NCBI GenBank assembly: GCA_029210225.1
Contig: JARGOJ010000002.1
Span: 1-7,489 of the forward strand
Direction of reading: 5' to 3'
Length of the DNA stretch: 7,489 bases
Source of the DNA: Planctomycetota bacterium
GTDB taxonomy: Bacteria; Planctomycetota; J058; JARGOJ01
Shown: positions 1 to 6,423 of the stretch, piece by piece
Layout: every line of letters starts with the position of its first letter
Numbering within the stretch: position 1 is the stretch's first letter
The notes under the pieces: model-generated
Told to the model about the DNA's origin: nothing
Seen by the model: only the letters and a program-made list of their open reading frames with translations
Databases searched by the model: none
Translations under genes and position numbers: made by a program

Positions 1-487
1 GGACTGTGACATCGAATTTAACTGAGCGCTTATAGCGTCCAATCGTCTTAAAATACTTATAGCCAACATTGACTTCATAGACGGCAATCTCGGCGAGGAC
101 AAAGTAGTCTGCGCCGAGCAGCTTGCCCATTTTTGCGGCCGTGTTCGCATCCGTGAGTTTGGCCGCCCCAAGCTTTTGCTCTTCAATCAGCTTGTCGAGT
201 TTCTTGCGCTCAACCACTGAGAATTTGTTCTCCTTGACCAGGTAGTTATTGAGCTTATTGGTGAAGGCGTGCGTCTCGAATTCAACGACATAGCTCTCCT
301 TCGTCCGTATAACCCAAGTCCCTCCTCGGGGACCTGTGCGAACAATTTTAGAGCTGGTCTTAACCCGACCGGAATAATCGAAAGGCATCACGGCGATGGT
401 GGCCGCGGCGTCGGCTTGAGCAGACGGCCATAGGACCGTGAGCAGCGCGAGTGCCCATAGAGACTTGAGTGACCAAGCGGCTTTCAT
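1..487 (-). CDS. CsgG-like secreted protein, partial (3' end beyond window)
   Basis: The reading frame is open from an ATG at 487 down to the window edge and gives the first 162 residues. Residues 1-25 form a Sec signal peptide: basic start, hydrophobic core around residues 8-20, and an A-Q-A cleavage site at 23-25. Unlike E. coli CsgG, there is no lipobox cysteine. The mature part starts with a beta strand (IAVMPFDYSG, residues 31-40). It continues with the typical CsgG-family core: a stretch around VVERKKLDKLIEEQKL (91-106), then a KLLGADYFVLAEI-type strand (122-134). In the family this fold forms or lines outer-membrane secretion pores, or serves as a periplasmic domain of related proteins such as LpoB or FlgT. 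Which role applies here is unknown. It lies 84 bases downstream of a second CsgG-like gene on the same strand, so co-expression is likely. Family assignment is fairly secure; a curli function is not implied. Confidence 0.82.
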   Translation of the reverse strand, partial: MKAAWSLKSLWALALLTVLWPSAQADAAATIAVMPFDYSGRVKTSSKIVRTGPRGGTWVIRTKESYVVEFETHAFTNKLNNYLVKENKFSVVERKKLDKLIEEQKLGAAKLTDANTAAKMGKLLGADYFVLAEIAVYEVNVGYKYFKTIGRYKRSVKFDVTV

Positions 488-495
488 TTTAGTAA

Positions 496-502
496 TCCTC
501 TC
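496..502 (-). promoter_or_regulatory. Ribosome binding site of the CsgG-like gene
   Basis: On the minus strand this reads GAGAGGA, followed by 8 bases and then the ATG at 487. It is a good Shine-Dalgarno match at normal spacing and supports this start, which lies directly before a signal peptide. Confidence 0.7.
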
Positions 503-531
503 AGGAATCAATGTCATTAAATTTCGTAACT

Positions 532-562
532 ATTGTATCGAGACACTTTTCATATTTGGCAA
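532..562 (-). promoter_or_regulatory. Possible promoter between the two CsgG-like genes
   Basis: On the minus strand TTGCCA (557-562, 5 of 6 to the sigma70 -35 consensus) is followed after 19 bases by TACAAT (532-537, 5 of 6 to the -10 consensus). The spacer is 2 bases longer than ideal. If real, it would let the downstream gene be expressed apart from the upstream one. The region is A+T rich, so a chance match is quite possible. No terminator hairpin was seen in the 84-base gap. Confidence 0.25.
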
Positions 563-571
563 AGAAACTGA

Positions 572-2509
572 TTAATACTGTTTCACAACGCGCTTCGCGT
601 TCCCAAATGGGTCGGTTGCAACAATCACAACCTTTCGATCGGCTCCTAATTTGACCTCTTGCTTATAGTGACCATCGGCTCCGACTTTGACAGGAACACC
701 GTTGATCGTCACCTTGCTCTGAGGATCGTCGACCTTGCCCTGAATAATCACTGTGAGCTTGGCGCTGATTTCAGGGGCCTTGGAATCGAAGGTAAATCGA
801 GCCTTAAGCGCTGTTTCGTGACCCGCTTTATCCCTCGCGACGGCGTGAATCTTATTGACTCCCTGCTTTGCGATCAGGGCTATCGAATAGCGTCCCTTCC
901 CACGAGACTTCGCCTTCACACCATTAATTGTAATGCTTTCAAGGTCGCTGTCTTTGCACTCAACCCAGACGTTTATTGGATTTGTATTTAATCTCGCTTT
1001 TCGTTTTGGAGCGAGGAGCTTTAGGGTGGGGGGCTTGGCGTCGACGGTAAAACTGGAGAACAGCTGTGTCTTATTCCCGGCTTTATCAATGGCTACAACA
1101 ACAACGTTATTCAGGCCTTCCTGGGCATTGAAGGGCGCCGCATAAGTGCGACCGCGCACGAAGCGTGCCGTCTGGCCATTGACCTTGATGGATAGGAGGT
1201 CGGTATCGGGGCATTCAACCTTGACCTCAACCGACTTCGTTTTGACCTGCGCCTTATCTTTGGGGGAAATCAAAGTCAGGGTTGGCTTCTGGCAGTCGAC
1301 GGAGAAGGATGCAATTTGCAAACGTTCGTTGCCCGCGTGATCTTTGGCCTTCACGTCAATGCGGTGAAAACCCTGCTTGAGTTGGATCGTGTGAGAAAAG
1401 CGATTCTTCGCGCCGCGGTTGCACTCTTTGCCGGCGATGGTCAGGGACGCCACGTCCTTGTCCAAACACACGGCCACAATGGTCACCGAAGCTGTGTTTA
1501 CCGCGACATTCGGATCGGGAGACACGACGTGAACGAGAGGCGCTTTGGTATCGCAGATGATTTGGCTTGTCTTGATTGTCTTATTGCCCGACTTGTCCTG
1601 GGCCGTCACGCGAATCTTCACCGGGCCGTCCAAGCACTCTAAGGTCGCAATATAGACAGGCACCTTCTTCGCGTTTGGATAGCGCTTCGCGGCTTGGCCG
1701 TTGATTGTGATGTAACTGAGGTCTTTATCCGGGCAGGCGACCGCGACTCTAAGGCGATCACTTCGACAGTAGCTGCCCTTCGCTGGAGACAAGATACTGA
1801 TGCTCGGCCCAGTCGTGTCTTTCTTAGGTTCTGGCAAGGGCTTCAGCGTCGCCTTCAAAAACTTCTTCACGAAGTCCTTGCAGAGCGACTTCTTTACCGG
1901 CGTCCAAACAAGGTCTGACGCGGAGAGATTTTGAGTTTGACAGCTCTGCTTTGGCTGACCAACACCCTTAAAACTCTGACGAAAGACGACGCGGCCATTT
2001 TTTGTATCGACCACCGTGAATTCCACGGTCAATGCCAAGTCCAAGACTCGGTGAGCGTTGTTGCCTGAGCCGAAGAGAGGAGAGACCCGGCACTTGTATG
2101 CGGTGATCTCTGGGACAATGATATAGCGGGCGTCGTAGAACTTGCCCATGCGAATCGCCCCGCCTTGCTCGATGGTCCGCGCTTCGGTGAAGAGGTTTCT
2201 AAACAAGATCTTGTCTTGTTTCTTTCGCACAACACAGGCATAAGACCCACTGTTATTAAGCATCTCCACAGTGATAGGAGTGATTTTCGCAGCGTCGAGA
2301 GTCACCGTCACACCCTGAGACTTCGTGGTCAGGGTCAAGACGCGCCAGCTAGGATTGCTCAGCGTTGTGTTTTGGGGAGGAGTAAAGTTCGATTGACTGC
2401 GAAGCGGCGCGACAACAACCTTGGTCGCCGCCTCAAGCTGGGAGGGAGCGAGAAAGCCAAGTAGACTTGCAGCTATGATTCCGAGGCATTGAATTTTCTT
2501 GGTCAGCAT
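572..2509 (-). CDS. Secreted CsgG-like protein with C-terminal Ig-like repeats
   Basis: The protein has 645 residues. The start chosen is the ATG at 2509, not the in-frame ATG at 2614: it has GGGAG six bases upstream and begins a Sec signal peptide (residues 1-28, hydrophobic core about 9-20, cleavage near LEA-A). Residues 29 to about 220 look like a CsgG-like alpha/beta domain, with an opening strand KVVVAPL (30-36), a strand YDARYIIVPEITAY (125-138) and a paired LDLALTVEFTVVDTKNGRVV (156-175). This part is more diverged than in the downstream gene. A proline/lysine-rich linker (222-232) leads into four Ig-like repeats of about 85-90 residues and a shorter fifth one. Each full repeat has a P-x-(L/I/V)-x-(L/I/V)-(L/V/I)-(S/A)-P start and ends in an (A/R)-x-D-x-(S/A)-G strand. 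They resemble the bacterial Ig-like or glucodextranase-B type domains of surface proteins. An exported periplasmic or surface role is inferred; ligand and partner are unknown. Confidence 0.85.
   Translation of the reverse strand: MLTKKIQCLGIIAASLLGFLAPSQLEAATKVVVAPLRSQSNFTPPQNTTLSNPSWRVLTLTTKSQGVTVTLDAAKITPITVEMLNNSGSYACVVRKKQDKILFRNLFTEARTIEQGGAIRMGKFYDARYIIVPEITAYKCRVSPLFGSGNNAHRVLDLALTVEFTVVDTKNGRVVFRQSFKGVGQPKQSCQTQNLSASDLVWTPVKKSLCKDFVKKFLKATLKPLPEPKKDTTGPSISILSPAKGSYCRSDRLRVAVACPDKDLSYITINGQAAKRYPNAKKVPVYIATLECLDGPVKIRVTAQDKSGNKTIKTSQIICDTKAPLVHVVSPDPNVAVNTASVTIVAVCLDKDVASLTIAGKECNRGAKNRFSHTIQLKQGFHRIDVKAKDHAGNERLQIASFSVDCQKPTLTLISPKDKAQVKTKSVEVKVECPDTDLLSIKVNGQTARFVRGRTYAAPFNAQEGLNNVVVVAIDKAGNKTQLFSSFTVDAKPPTLKLLAPKRKARLNTNPINVWVECKDSDLESITINGVKAKSRGKGRYSIALIAKQGVNKIHAVARDKAGHETALKARFTFDSKAPEISAKLTVIIQGKVDDPQSKVTINGVPVKVGADGHYKQEVKLGADRKVVIVATDPFGNAKRVVKQY
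575..1819 (-). repeat. Tandem Ig-like repeats (protein level), four full plus one short
   Basis: Approximate repeat bounds, in protein order, are 1819-1550, 1549-1295, 1294-1040, 1039-785 and 784-575. Full repeats share a proline-rich first strand (ISILSP, VHVVSP, LTLISP, LKLLAP). They also share a central V-x-x-C-x-D-x-D-(L/V) motif with cysteines at residues 259, 348, 433 and 518, an S/T-I-x-(I/V)-x-G strand, and a closing strand such as VTAQDKSGN, VKAKDHAGN or VAIDKAGN. The spacing of the cysteines is 89, 85 and 85 residues. The fifth unit keeps the TINGVPV strand and the closing ATDPFGN but lacks the cysteine motif. The DNA of the repeats has diverged, so this is an old protein-level duplication and not a recent DNA repeat. 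Confidence 0.8.
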
Positions 2510-2515
2510 CGTTGT

Positions 2516-2520
2516 CTCCC
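2516..2520 (-). promoter_or_regulatory. Ribosome binding site deciding the start of the Ig-repeat gene
   Basis: The minus strand reads GGGAG, then six bases, then ATG at 2509. This site and the signal peptide that follows decide for 2509 over the upstream in-frame ATG at 2614. The extra 35 residues from 2614 would be polar and would bury the signal peptide. Confidence 0.7.
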
Positions 2521-2677
2521 TAAACGCTTCGTGGTCTCTGTGCTGTATCGAGAAATCGACCAGCGACTCCCGCACTTTTCCCCTGGGTTTACCCCGGCCC
2601 AAAAACCAAAGCAAGAATCAGGCCAAATCGATTTTCGGGACCCAGAGGCAAGATGAGTGCTTTACTACTCATTATTT

Positions 2678-2707
2678 GCGACAATTTTGTCGTGATGAAG
2701 CGACAAT
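2678..2707. promoter_or_regulatory. Inverted repeat plus extra half-site in divergent promoter region, candidate operator
   Basis: CGACAA (2679-2684) and TTGTCG (2687-2692) form a perfect 6-base inverted repeat around a 2-base centre. The 8-mer GCGACAAT occurs at 2678-2685 and again at 2700-2707, a 22-base shift, close to two helical turns. The cluster sits between the divergent Ig-repeat gene (start 2509) and truD (start 2744), where a regulator could act on either. No known regulator's consensus was recognised, and the arms are short. Confidence 0.35.
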
Positions 2708-2731
2708 CAAATCCATATTAAAGGGCACGGT

Positions 2732-2737
2732 TATACC
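2732..2737 (+). promoter_or_regulatory. Weak -10-like box just upstream of truD
   Basis: TATACC matches 4 of 6 bases of the -10 consensus and ends 6 bases before the truD ATG, so a transcript from it would begin at or next to the start codon. No clear -35 was found at 16-18 bases upstream. A second -10-like hexamer, TATTAA, lies at 2716-2721, also without a good -35. Both are weak and are recorded because truD has no visible Shine-Dalgarno sequence. Confidence 0.15.
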
Positions 2738-2743
2738 TCTTCT

Positions 2744-4012
2744 ATGAACAAATGTCTTCCATCCCTCCCTGATGAGCTCAAGATCCTCTACTTTAGCCAG
2801 TTGCAATCCCTCCCTGGAATATCCGGCGAAAGCCGCCAGGAACTGGGGGACTTCACCGTTGAAGAAGAAGCCCTTTACGAGCCCAGCGATGAGGGCGAGC
2901 ATTGCTACCTATGGATCGAGAAGCAAGGAATCAGTACGCGAGGAGCGATTCGCAAGCTGTCTCGGGCTTTGGGAAAGCGAGAGCGTGACTTTGGCTATGC
3001 GGGGCTCAAAGACGCCGCAGGTATCACTCGTCAATACCTCTCAATTGTCCACAAAGGCTCGCCTGAAGAGCTTCTCGAAGCCTCAAGCCCGAAGATCCAG
3101 ATCCTCTCCGTCAAGCGCCATAAGAACAAGCTCCGGGTTGGCCACCTGAAAGGCAACCAATTCCAACTTCGCTTGAGAGACTGCGCTGACGGCGACCTTG
3201 AACGCGCCGAGGCCATCCTGGCCGCCTTGAAAGAGAGAGGCATCCCCAACTACTTTGGTCTCCAGCGCTTTGGCGATCACTTCAACAGCCATATTCTTGG
3301 ACGTCATCTTATCACCGGACAAATCCCCGCTTTCCTCTCCGAGCTCCTCGGACCACGCCCAGAATCTCAGGTTCATGAACAGAAGGATGAGCTAAGTGCC
3401 GCCCGCCTCGCCTTCGAAAACGGTGACCTTGAAGAAGCCGTAAAGCTCTGGCCTAAACATCAAAAGGCCGAGAGTTCCGCGCTCCGCTCCCTCGTCAAAG
3501 TCCCTGGAGACACCGAGCGCGCTGTTCGTGCGATCCCCCAGGCGCTCCGGTTCTTTTATGGGAACGCCTTTCAATCGTACTTGTTTAACCGCTACCTAAG
3601 CATCTGCCTTGAAGGCTCAAAGCCCATCCACCCCGGGAGCATCGCCCTCCTCGATAAGAACGGCGCAGCCTTTGAAGTGGAGGATCTGGAAAAGGAAAGA
3701 CCCCGCTTTCAGAGCTTCGAGCTTCACCCCTCCGGACCAATGTTCGGTGCGAAGCTCCTGCGCCCCAAAGAAAACAGCGCAGACTGGGAGATTGAGAATG
3801 GGGTCTTAGAGGACGCTGGGCTGTCCATGAGCGACTTAGAGAACTCAGACCTGAAGCTCAATGGAATGCGTCGCGCCTTGCGGATCCCCCTCCAAAGCTA
3901 TCAACTTAAAGAGGGAGAGGCTCCAGGTACCCTTGAGCTTTGCTTCTCCTTGCCCAAAGGCTGCTACGCCACCAGCGTCCTTGGAGAGCTGTTCCAAAAG
4001 CCGGTTCTATAA
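2744..4012 (+). CDS. truD: tRNA pseudouridine synthase TruD
   Basis: The protein has 422 residues. TruD is a cytoplasmic enzyme that converts U13 in the D-arm of certain tRNAs to pseudouridine. The family marks are all present: GDFTVEEEALYEPSDEGEH (35-53) and W-I-E-K near 57-60; the catalytic motif FGYAGLKDAAGITRQ (83-97) with the catalytic aspartate at D90, equal to D80 of E. coli; NYFGLQRFG (169-177); FYGNAFQSYLFNRY (271-284); GPMFG (331-335); GMRRALR (374-380); and a closing LPKGCYATSVLGEL (403-416). The N-terminal ILYFSQLQSLPGISG precedes the first motif as in long bacterial and archaeal members, so the ATG at 2744 fits. At 422 residues it is longer than E. coli TruD (about 350). The excess seems to lie in the N-terminus and in the TRUD insertion region (about 180-330). 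There is no clear Shine-Dalgarno sequence. The gene stands alone, divergent from the Ig-repeat gene and convergent with the phosphatase gene. Confidence 0.96.
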   Translation: MNKCLPSLPDELKILYFSQLQSLPGISGESRQELGDFTVEEEALYEPSDEGEHCYLWIEKQGISTRGAIRKLSRALGKRERDFGYAGLKDAAGITRQYLSIVHKGSPEELLEASSPKIQILSVKRHKNKLRVGHLKGNQFQLRLRDCADGDLERAEAILAALKERGIPNYFGLQRFGDHFNSHILGRHLITGQIPAFLSELLGPRPESQVHEQKDELSAARLAFENGDLEEAVKLWPKHQKAESSALRSLVKVPGDTERAVRAIPQALRFFYGNAFQSYLFNRYLSICLEGSKPIHPGSIALLDKNGAAFEVEDLEKERPRFQSFELHPSGPMFGAKLLRPKENSADWEIENGVLEDAGLSMSDLENSDLKLNGMRRALRIPLQSYQLKEGEAPGTLELCFSLPKGCYATSVLGELFQKPVL

Positions 4013-4014
4013 AG

Positions 4015-6264
4015 TCAGGGGACAAGCTCAGAGTGAAGCAGGCGATCTGAGGCGTCGAACAATTCGATGAAGCAAAGACCCGCCGTCGCGTCGACGCGAA
4101 CCAGACCATAAGAGTGAATAGCCCGGCGATAAACGATCTCCGCAGGTGTCGAAGACGGCGGCGTGCGCAATCCCACTGAAATAGGTCCGGTCTGAACTTC
4201 TAAAACCCCCTCCGGATGCTTGTGGACCGCAGCCCAATGTTGATCTCCAGCGAGGAAAGTCACACGACTGATGTTATTGGCATTGATGAAGTTGAAGATC
4301 TCCGTTCGCTCCGTTGTATAGCCCTTCCAGTGATCTGTCGCCGTCGAGCCATAACGCAGAGGAACGCTGCTAACCACGAATTTGTAACGGGCGGTCGAAG
4401 CCTTCAGCGCATTGAAGAACCACTGCTTCTGAGTCGCCCCGAGCATGCTCTTCGAGGCGTTATCCGTCACGCTGTTCCGAGGACGGAAGCTGCGAGTGTC
4501 GAGCATGAAGATCTCAACGCTCGATCCAACCTTAAAGCTGCGATAAATCCCCTCTCCAGAGCCGGGAGTTTTGCGATAAGGGAAGTATTCCTTCCAGACC
4601 TTCATACCTAGCTGGACTCTGTTCTGATCGGTGCCGCCATCCCAGTTATTGCGCACCTCATGATCGTCCCAAACCGCGAAGATAGGGACATTGACAAACA
4701 AGTTCTTGATCGGCTCGTAGGAGCGAATGCGGCGATGCTTCGAGCGATAGCCGTCGAGGGTCCTCGCTGATGGGGACGAATCGGTGTATGGGAAGTCGCC
4801 GATGGTCATAACGAAGTCGGGCTGACGAGCCACCAAGTTATCCAAGATCGGAAACCTGGAGGGCACGGCCCCGTGAAAATCCGCTGCGAAGCCAAAGACA
4901 ACATCCTGGGGATTTTGTGGCTCGGCGAAGGTCATGAAGCTGCCAAGCTCCGAGCTGTTCTGACGGCTTGGATCTCCAGGGCTCGCGAGCATGGCCCGGT
5001 AGTAGTAACGAGTCTGAGGAAGCAGCTGATCCAGCTCTCGGATCACTGTAAAATCGGTGGCCTGAGTGACATTCATAGGAGGAAAAGTGATGGGCTGAAG
5101 GAAACGTGGCTCATTCGAAAGCTGGAAAGACACCATGGCATCTTCACTGGCCCGGACCCAGAGTTGCGCGCTGTTATGAGTGAGTCCTGAAGACCCGACT
5201 GCATGAGTCGCAAGCGGCGCGTCAGGGCGCTGAGGAAACGGAGCGTTCGGTTGCTGGAGCGCCTGGCTCGGCTCTTGAATGCGAAGGTTCTTAGCAGTGA
5301 AGGCGTTGGAACCCCAACAAAACAAACCCACACGCCCAGCCGCAGCGGTCGAAGTCAGGCGAGCCCCAAGTATCAACTTTTGATTGATGAAGACCCCGAC
5401 CCGGTTGTTCCAGGCGACAAAGCGAACTTGATAGTCCTGACCCTCAACAAAGGGCTCGTTGTCAAAGGCCAGCTCTGTTGATTGGCCATTCATAACCTCA
5501 ACCAGGCGGCGACGGCGGCGCTGTTTTTCCCACTCAAAGCGGAGGTAGTTGTCGGCGTCTTGATAGCGAAGGATCAAGCCCATGGCGTCGTCATCATCAT
5601 TGTTCAGGGTGGCTTCAACCCAGCCGTTCTCGACCGTCTTGCCTCCCCATAGGAAATAAGTGCCATAGCGCTCAACCACAGGAATGCTATCGCCGCTGCC
5701 ACCGTAGATGTTTGACTGCTGCGAAACAACGCCCCCAGCGGCCGACCAGTCCGACGGAGCGCTCACAGTGGCCTGGGGATCGTCGACCGCTTGCCAGCCT
5801 CGGGAGGAGAGCGTTGACAAGTTGTCCCCAGGTAAGAACTGCTCGACGATCGCGTCGCCTTTTCCTTGAAAGGCAAAGGTCCTCGGCCCCGTCAGGTCTT
5901 CTCCCCGGGCGTTCTCCATCTGAAGAATCGTGACTTCATATCCCTCAGGGACTTGATAGTCCGTCTCAAGGATGACGATACGGGAATCACTTCCTCGCCG
6001 TGACCCCAAGATAGGTAGGCCATCGATCTCAAATTGTGACATATCCTCAGCGAAGCGCGTGTCCACAGGATGAGTGAATGCAAGGGTTACCAGCCCCCCG
6101 TCTTGAGCCTCCACCGACTCCACCTCAAAGTCCCCAACAAAAAGGTTCGGAGCGGGAGTTGCCCCGGAACTGGAACCCCCGCCTCGGGAACAACCAAGGG
6201 AGAGAACGAGAAAAAGTGAGCAGAAAAGGAGTCGTGACCCCTTCGCCAAAGGTACAATTTTCAT
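4015..6264 (-). CDS. PhoD-like metallophosphoesterase lipoprotein with N-terminal lectin-like region
   Basis: The protein has 749 residues. A lipoprotein signal (1-24) ends in L-S-L-G before Cys25 and is followed by a Gly/Ser-rich tether, so the enzyme is probably lipid-anchored in the envelope facing outwards. Residues about 40-135 look like an Ig-type beta domain. Residues about 137-331 look like a concanavalin A/LamG-type jelly roll, with GWVEATLNNDDDDAMGLILR at 214-233. Residues about 350-447 match the fibronectin-like N-terminal part of PhoD. The catalytic domain (about 454-749) shows the PhoD metal and active-site motifs: FAADFHG (D462, H464), TIGDFPYTD (D490, Y493, D495), VWDDHEVRNNW (D533, D534, H535), MLDTRSFR (D589, R591) and LAGDQHW (D674, H676). 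PhoD enzymes are phosphomonoesterases or phosphodiesterases needing Ca and Fe, mostly exported by Tat; here the signal is Sec/lipoprotein type. AGGA at 6274-6277 supports the ATG at 6264. The substrate is unknown. Confidence 0.9.
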   Translation of the reverse strand: MKIVPLAKGSRLLFCSLFLVLSLGCSRGGGSSSGATPAPNLFVGDFEVESVEAQDGGLVTLAFTHPVDTRFAEDMSQFEIDGLPILGSRRGSDSRIVILETDYQVPEGYEVTILQMENARGEDLTGPRTFAFQGKGDAIVEQFLPGDNLSTLSSRGWQAVDDPQATVSAPSDWSAAGGVVSQQSNIYGGSGDSIPVVERYGTYFLWGGKTVENGWVEATLNNDDDDAMGLILRYQDADNYLRFEWEKQRRRRRLVEVMNGQSTELAFDNEPFVEGQDYQVRFVAWNNRVGVFINQKLILGARLTSTAAAGRVGLFCWGSNAFTAKNLRIQEPSQALQQPNAPFPQRPDAPLATHAVGSSGLTHNSAQLWVRASEDAMVSFQLSNEPRFLQPITFPPMNVTQATDFTVIRELDQLLPQTRYYYRAMLASPGDPSRQNSSELGSFMTFAEPQNPQDVVFGFAADFHGAVPSRFPILDNLVARQPDFVMTIGDFPYTDSSPSARTLDGYRSKHRRIRSYEPIKNLFVNVPIFAVWDDHEVRNNWDGGTDQNRVQLGMKVWKEYFPYRKTPGSGEGIYRSFKVGSSVEIFMLDTRSFRPRNSVTDNASKSMLGATQKQWFFNALKASTARYKFVVSSVPLRYGSTATDHWKGYTTERTEIFNFINANNISRVTFLAGDQHWAAVHKHPEGVLEVQTGPISVGLRTPPSSTPAEIVYRRAIHSYGLVRVDATAGLCFIELFDASDRLLHSELVP

Positions 6265-6423
6265 GGCAAGCTATCCTGTGAATACAATTCTTACAATCAA
6301 TACGACTTCTATGCTGTTCTCTAGCCAGCTCCCGACCATTTTCGTGCAATGCTTGGTCAATGATTCTCAAAGAACACTCCCCGAGATAAACACAAACCCG
6401 ATCCAAGAAAGGTGTTCCTATTT
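6265..6423. other. Divergent intergenic region, no clear element
   Basis: This 159-base region separates the phosphatase gene (minus) from the nucleotidyltransferase gene (plus) and must contain promoters for both. TACAAT occurs twice (6283-6288 and 6292-6297) and GATAAA lies at 6384-6389, but none has a matching -35 at normal spacing. No hairpin or operator could be supported. Confidence 0.4.
6274..6277 (-). promoter_or_regulatory. Ribosome binding site of the PhoD-like gene
   Basis: The minus strand reads AGGA, then 9 bases, then the ATG at 6264. This start gives a complete lipoprotein signal peptide directly. Confidence 0.6.

Noticed and set aside
659..2464. Several open frames of 60-110 codons on the plus strand opposite the Ig-repeat gene
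   Set aside because: They have no recognisable protein features and overlap fully a gene with a signal peptide and repeated domains; they are shadows of its codon usage.
1..2509. Calling the left-hand pair a curli operon
   Set aside because: No curlin-type repeats and no CsgE, CsgF or CsgB were seen, and the smaller protein lacks the CsgG lipid-anchor cysteine.
2510..2614. N-terminal extension of the Ig-repeat gene to an in-frame ATG at 2614
   Set aside because: It would put 35 polar residues before a clear signal peptide, and the ATG at 2509 has a good ribosome binding site six bases away.
2581..2653. CTGGGT and ACCCAG arms in the leader of the Ig-repeat gene, considered as a riboswitch or attenuator
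   Set aside because: Only six pairs across a loop of about 50 bases, with no U-run and no known riboswitch core.
2654..2672. GAGTGC resembling a CIRCE (HrcA) half-site
   Set aside because: The matching second arm at 9-base spacing is absent, and no heat-shock gene is near.
6412..6423. GTG start at 6412 for the nucleotidyltransferase
   Set aside because: The purine-rich AGAAAGG overlaps this codon and can only serve a start further down; the ATG at 6424 sits right before the first conserved strand.
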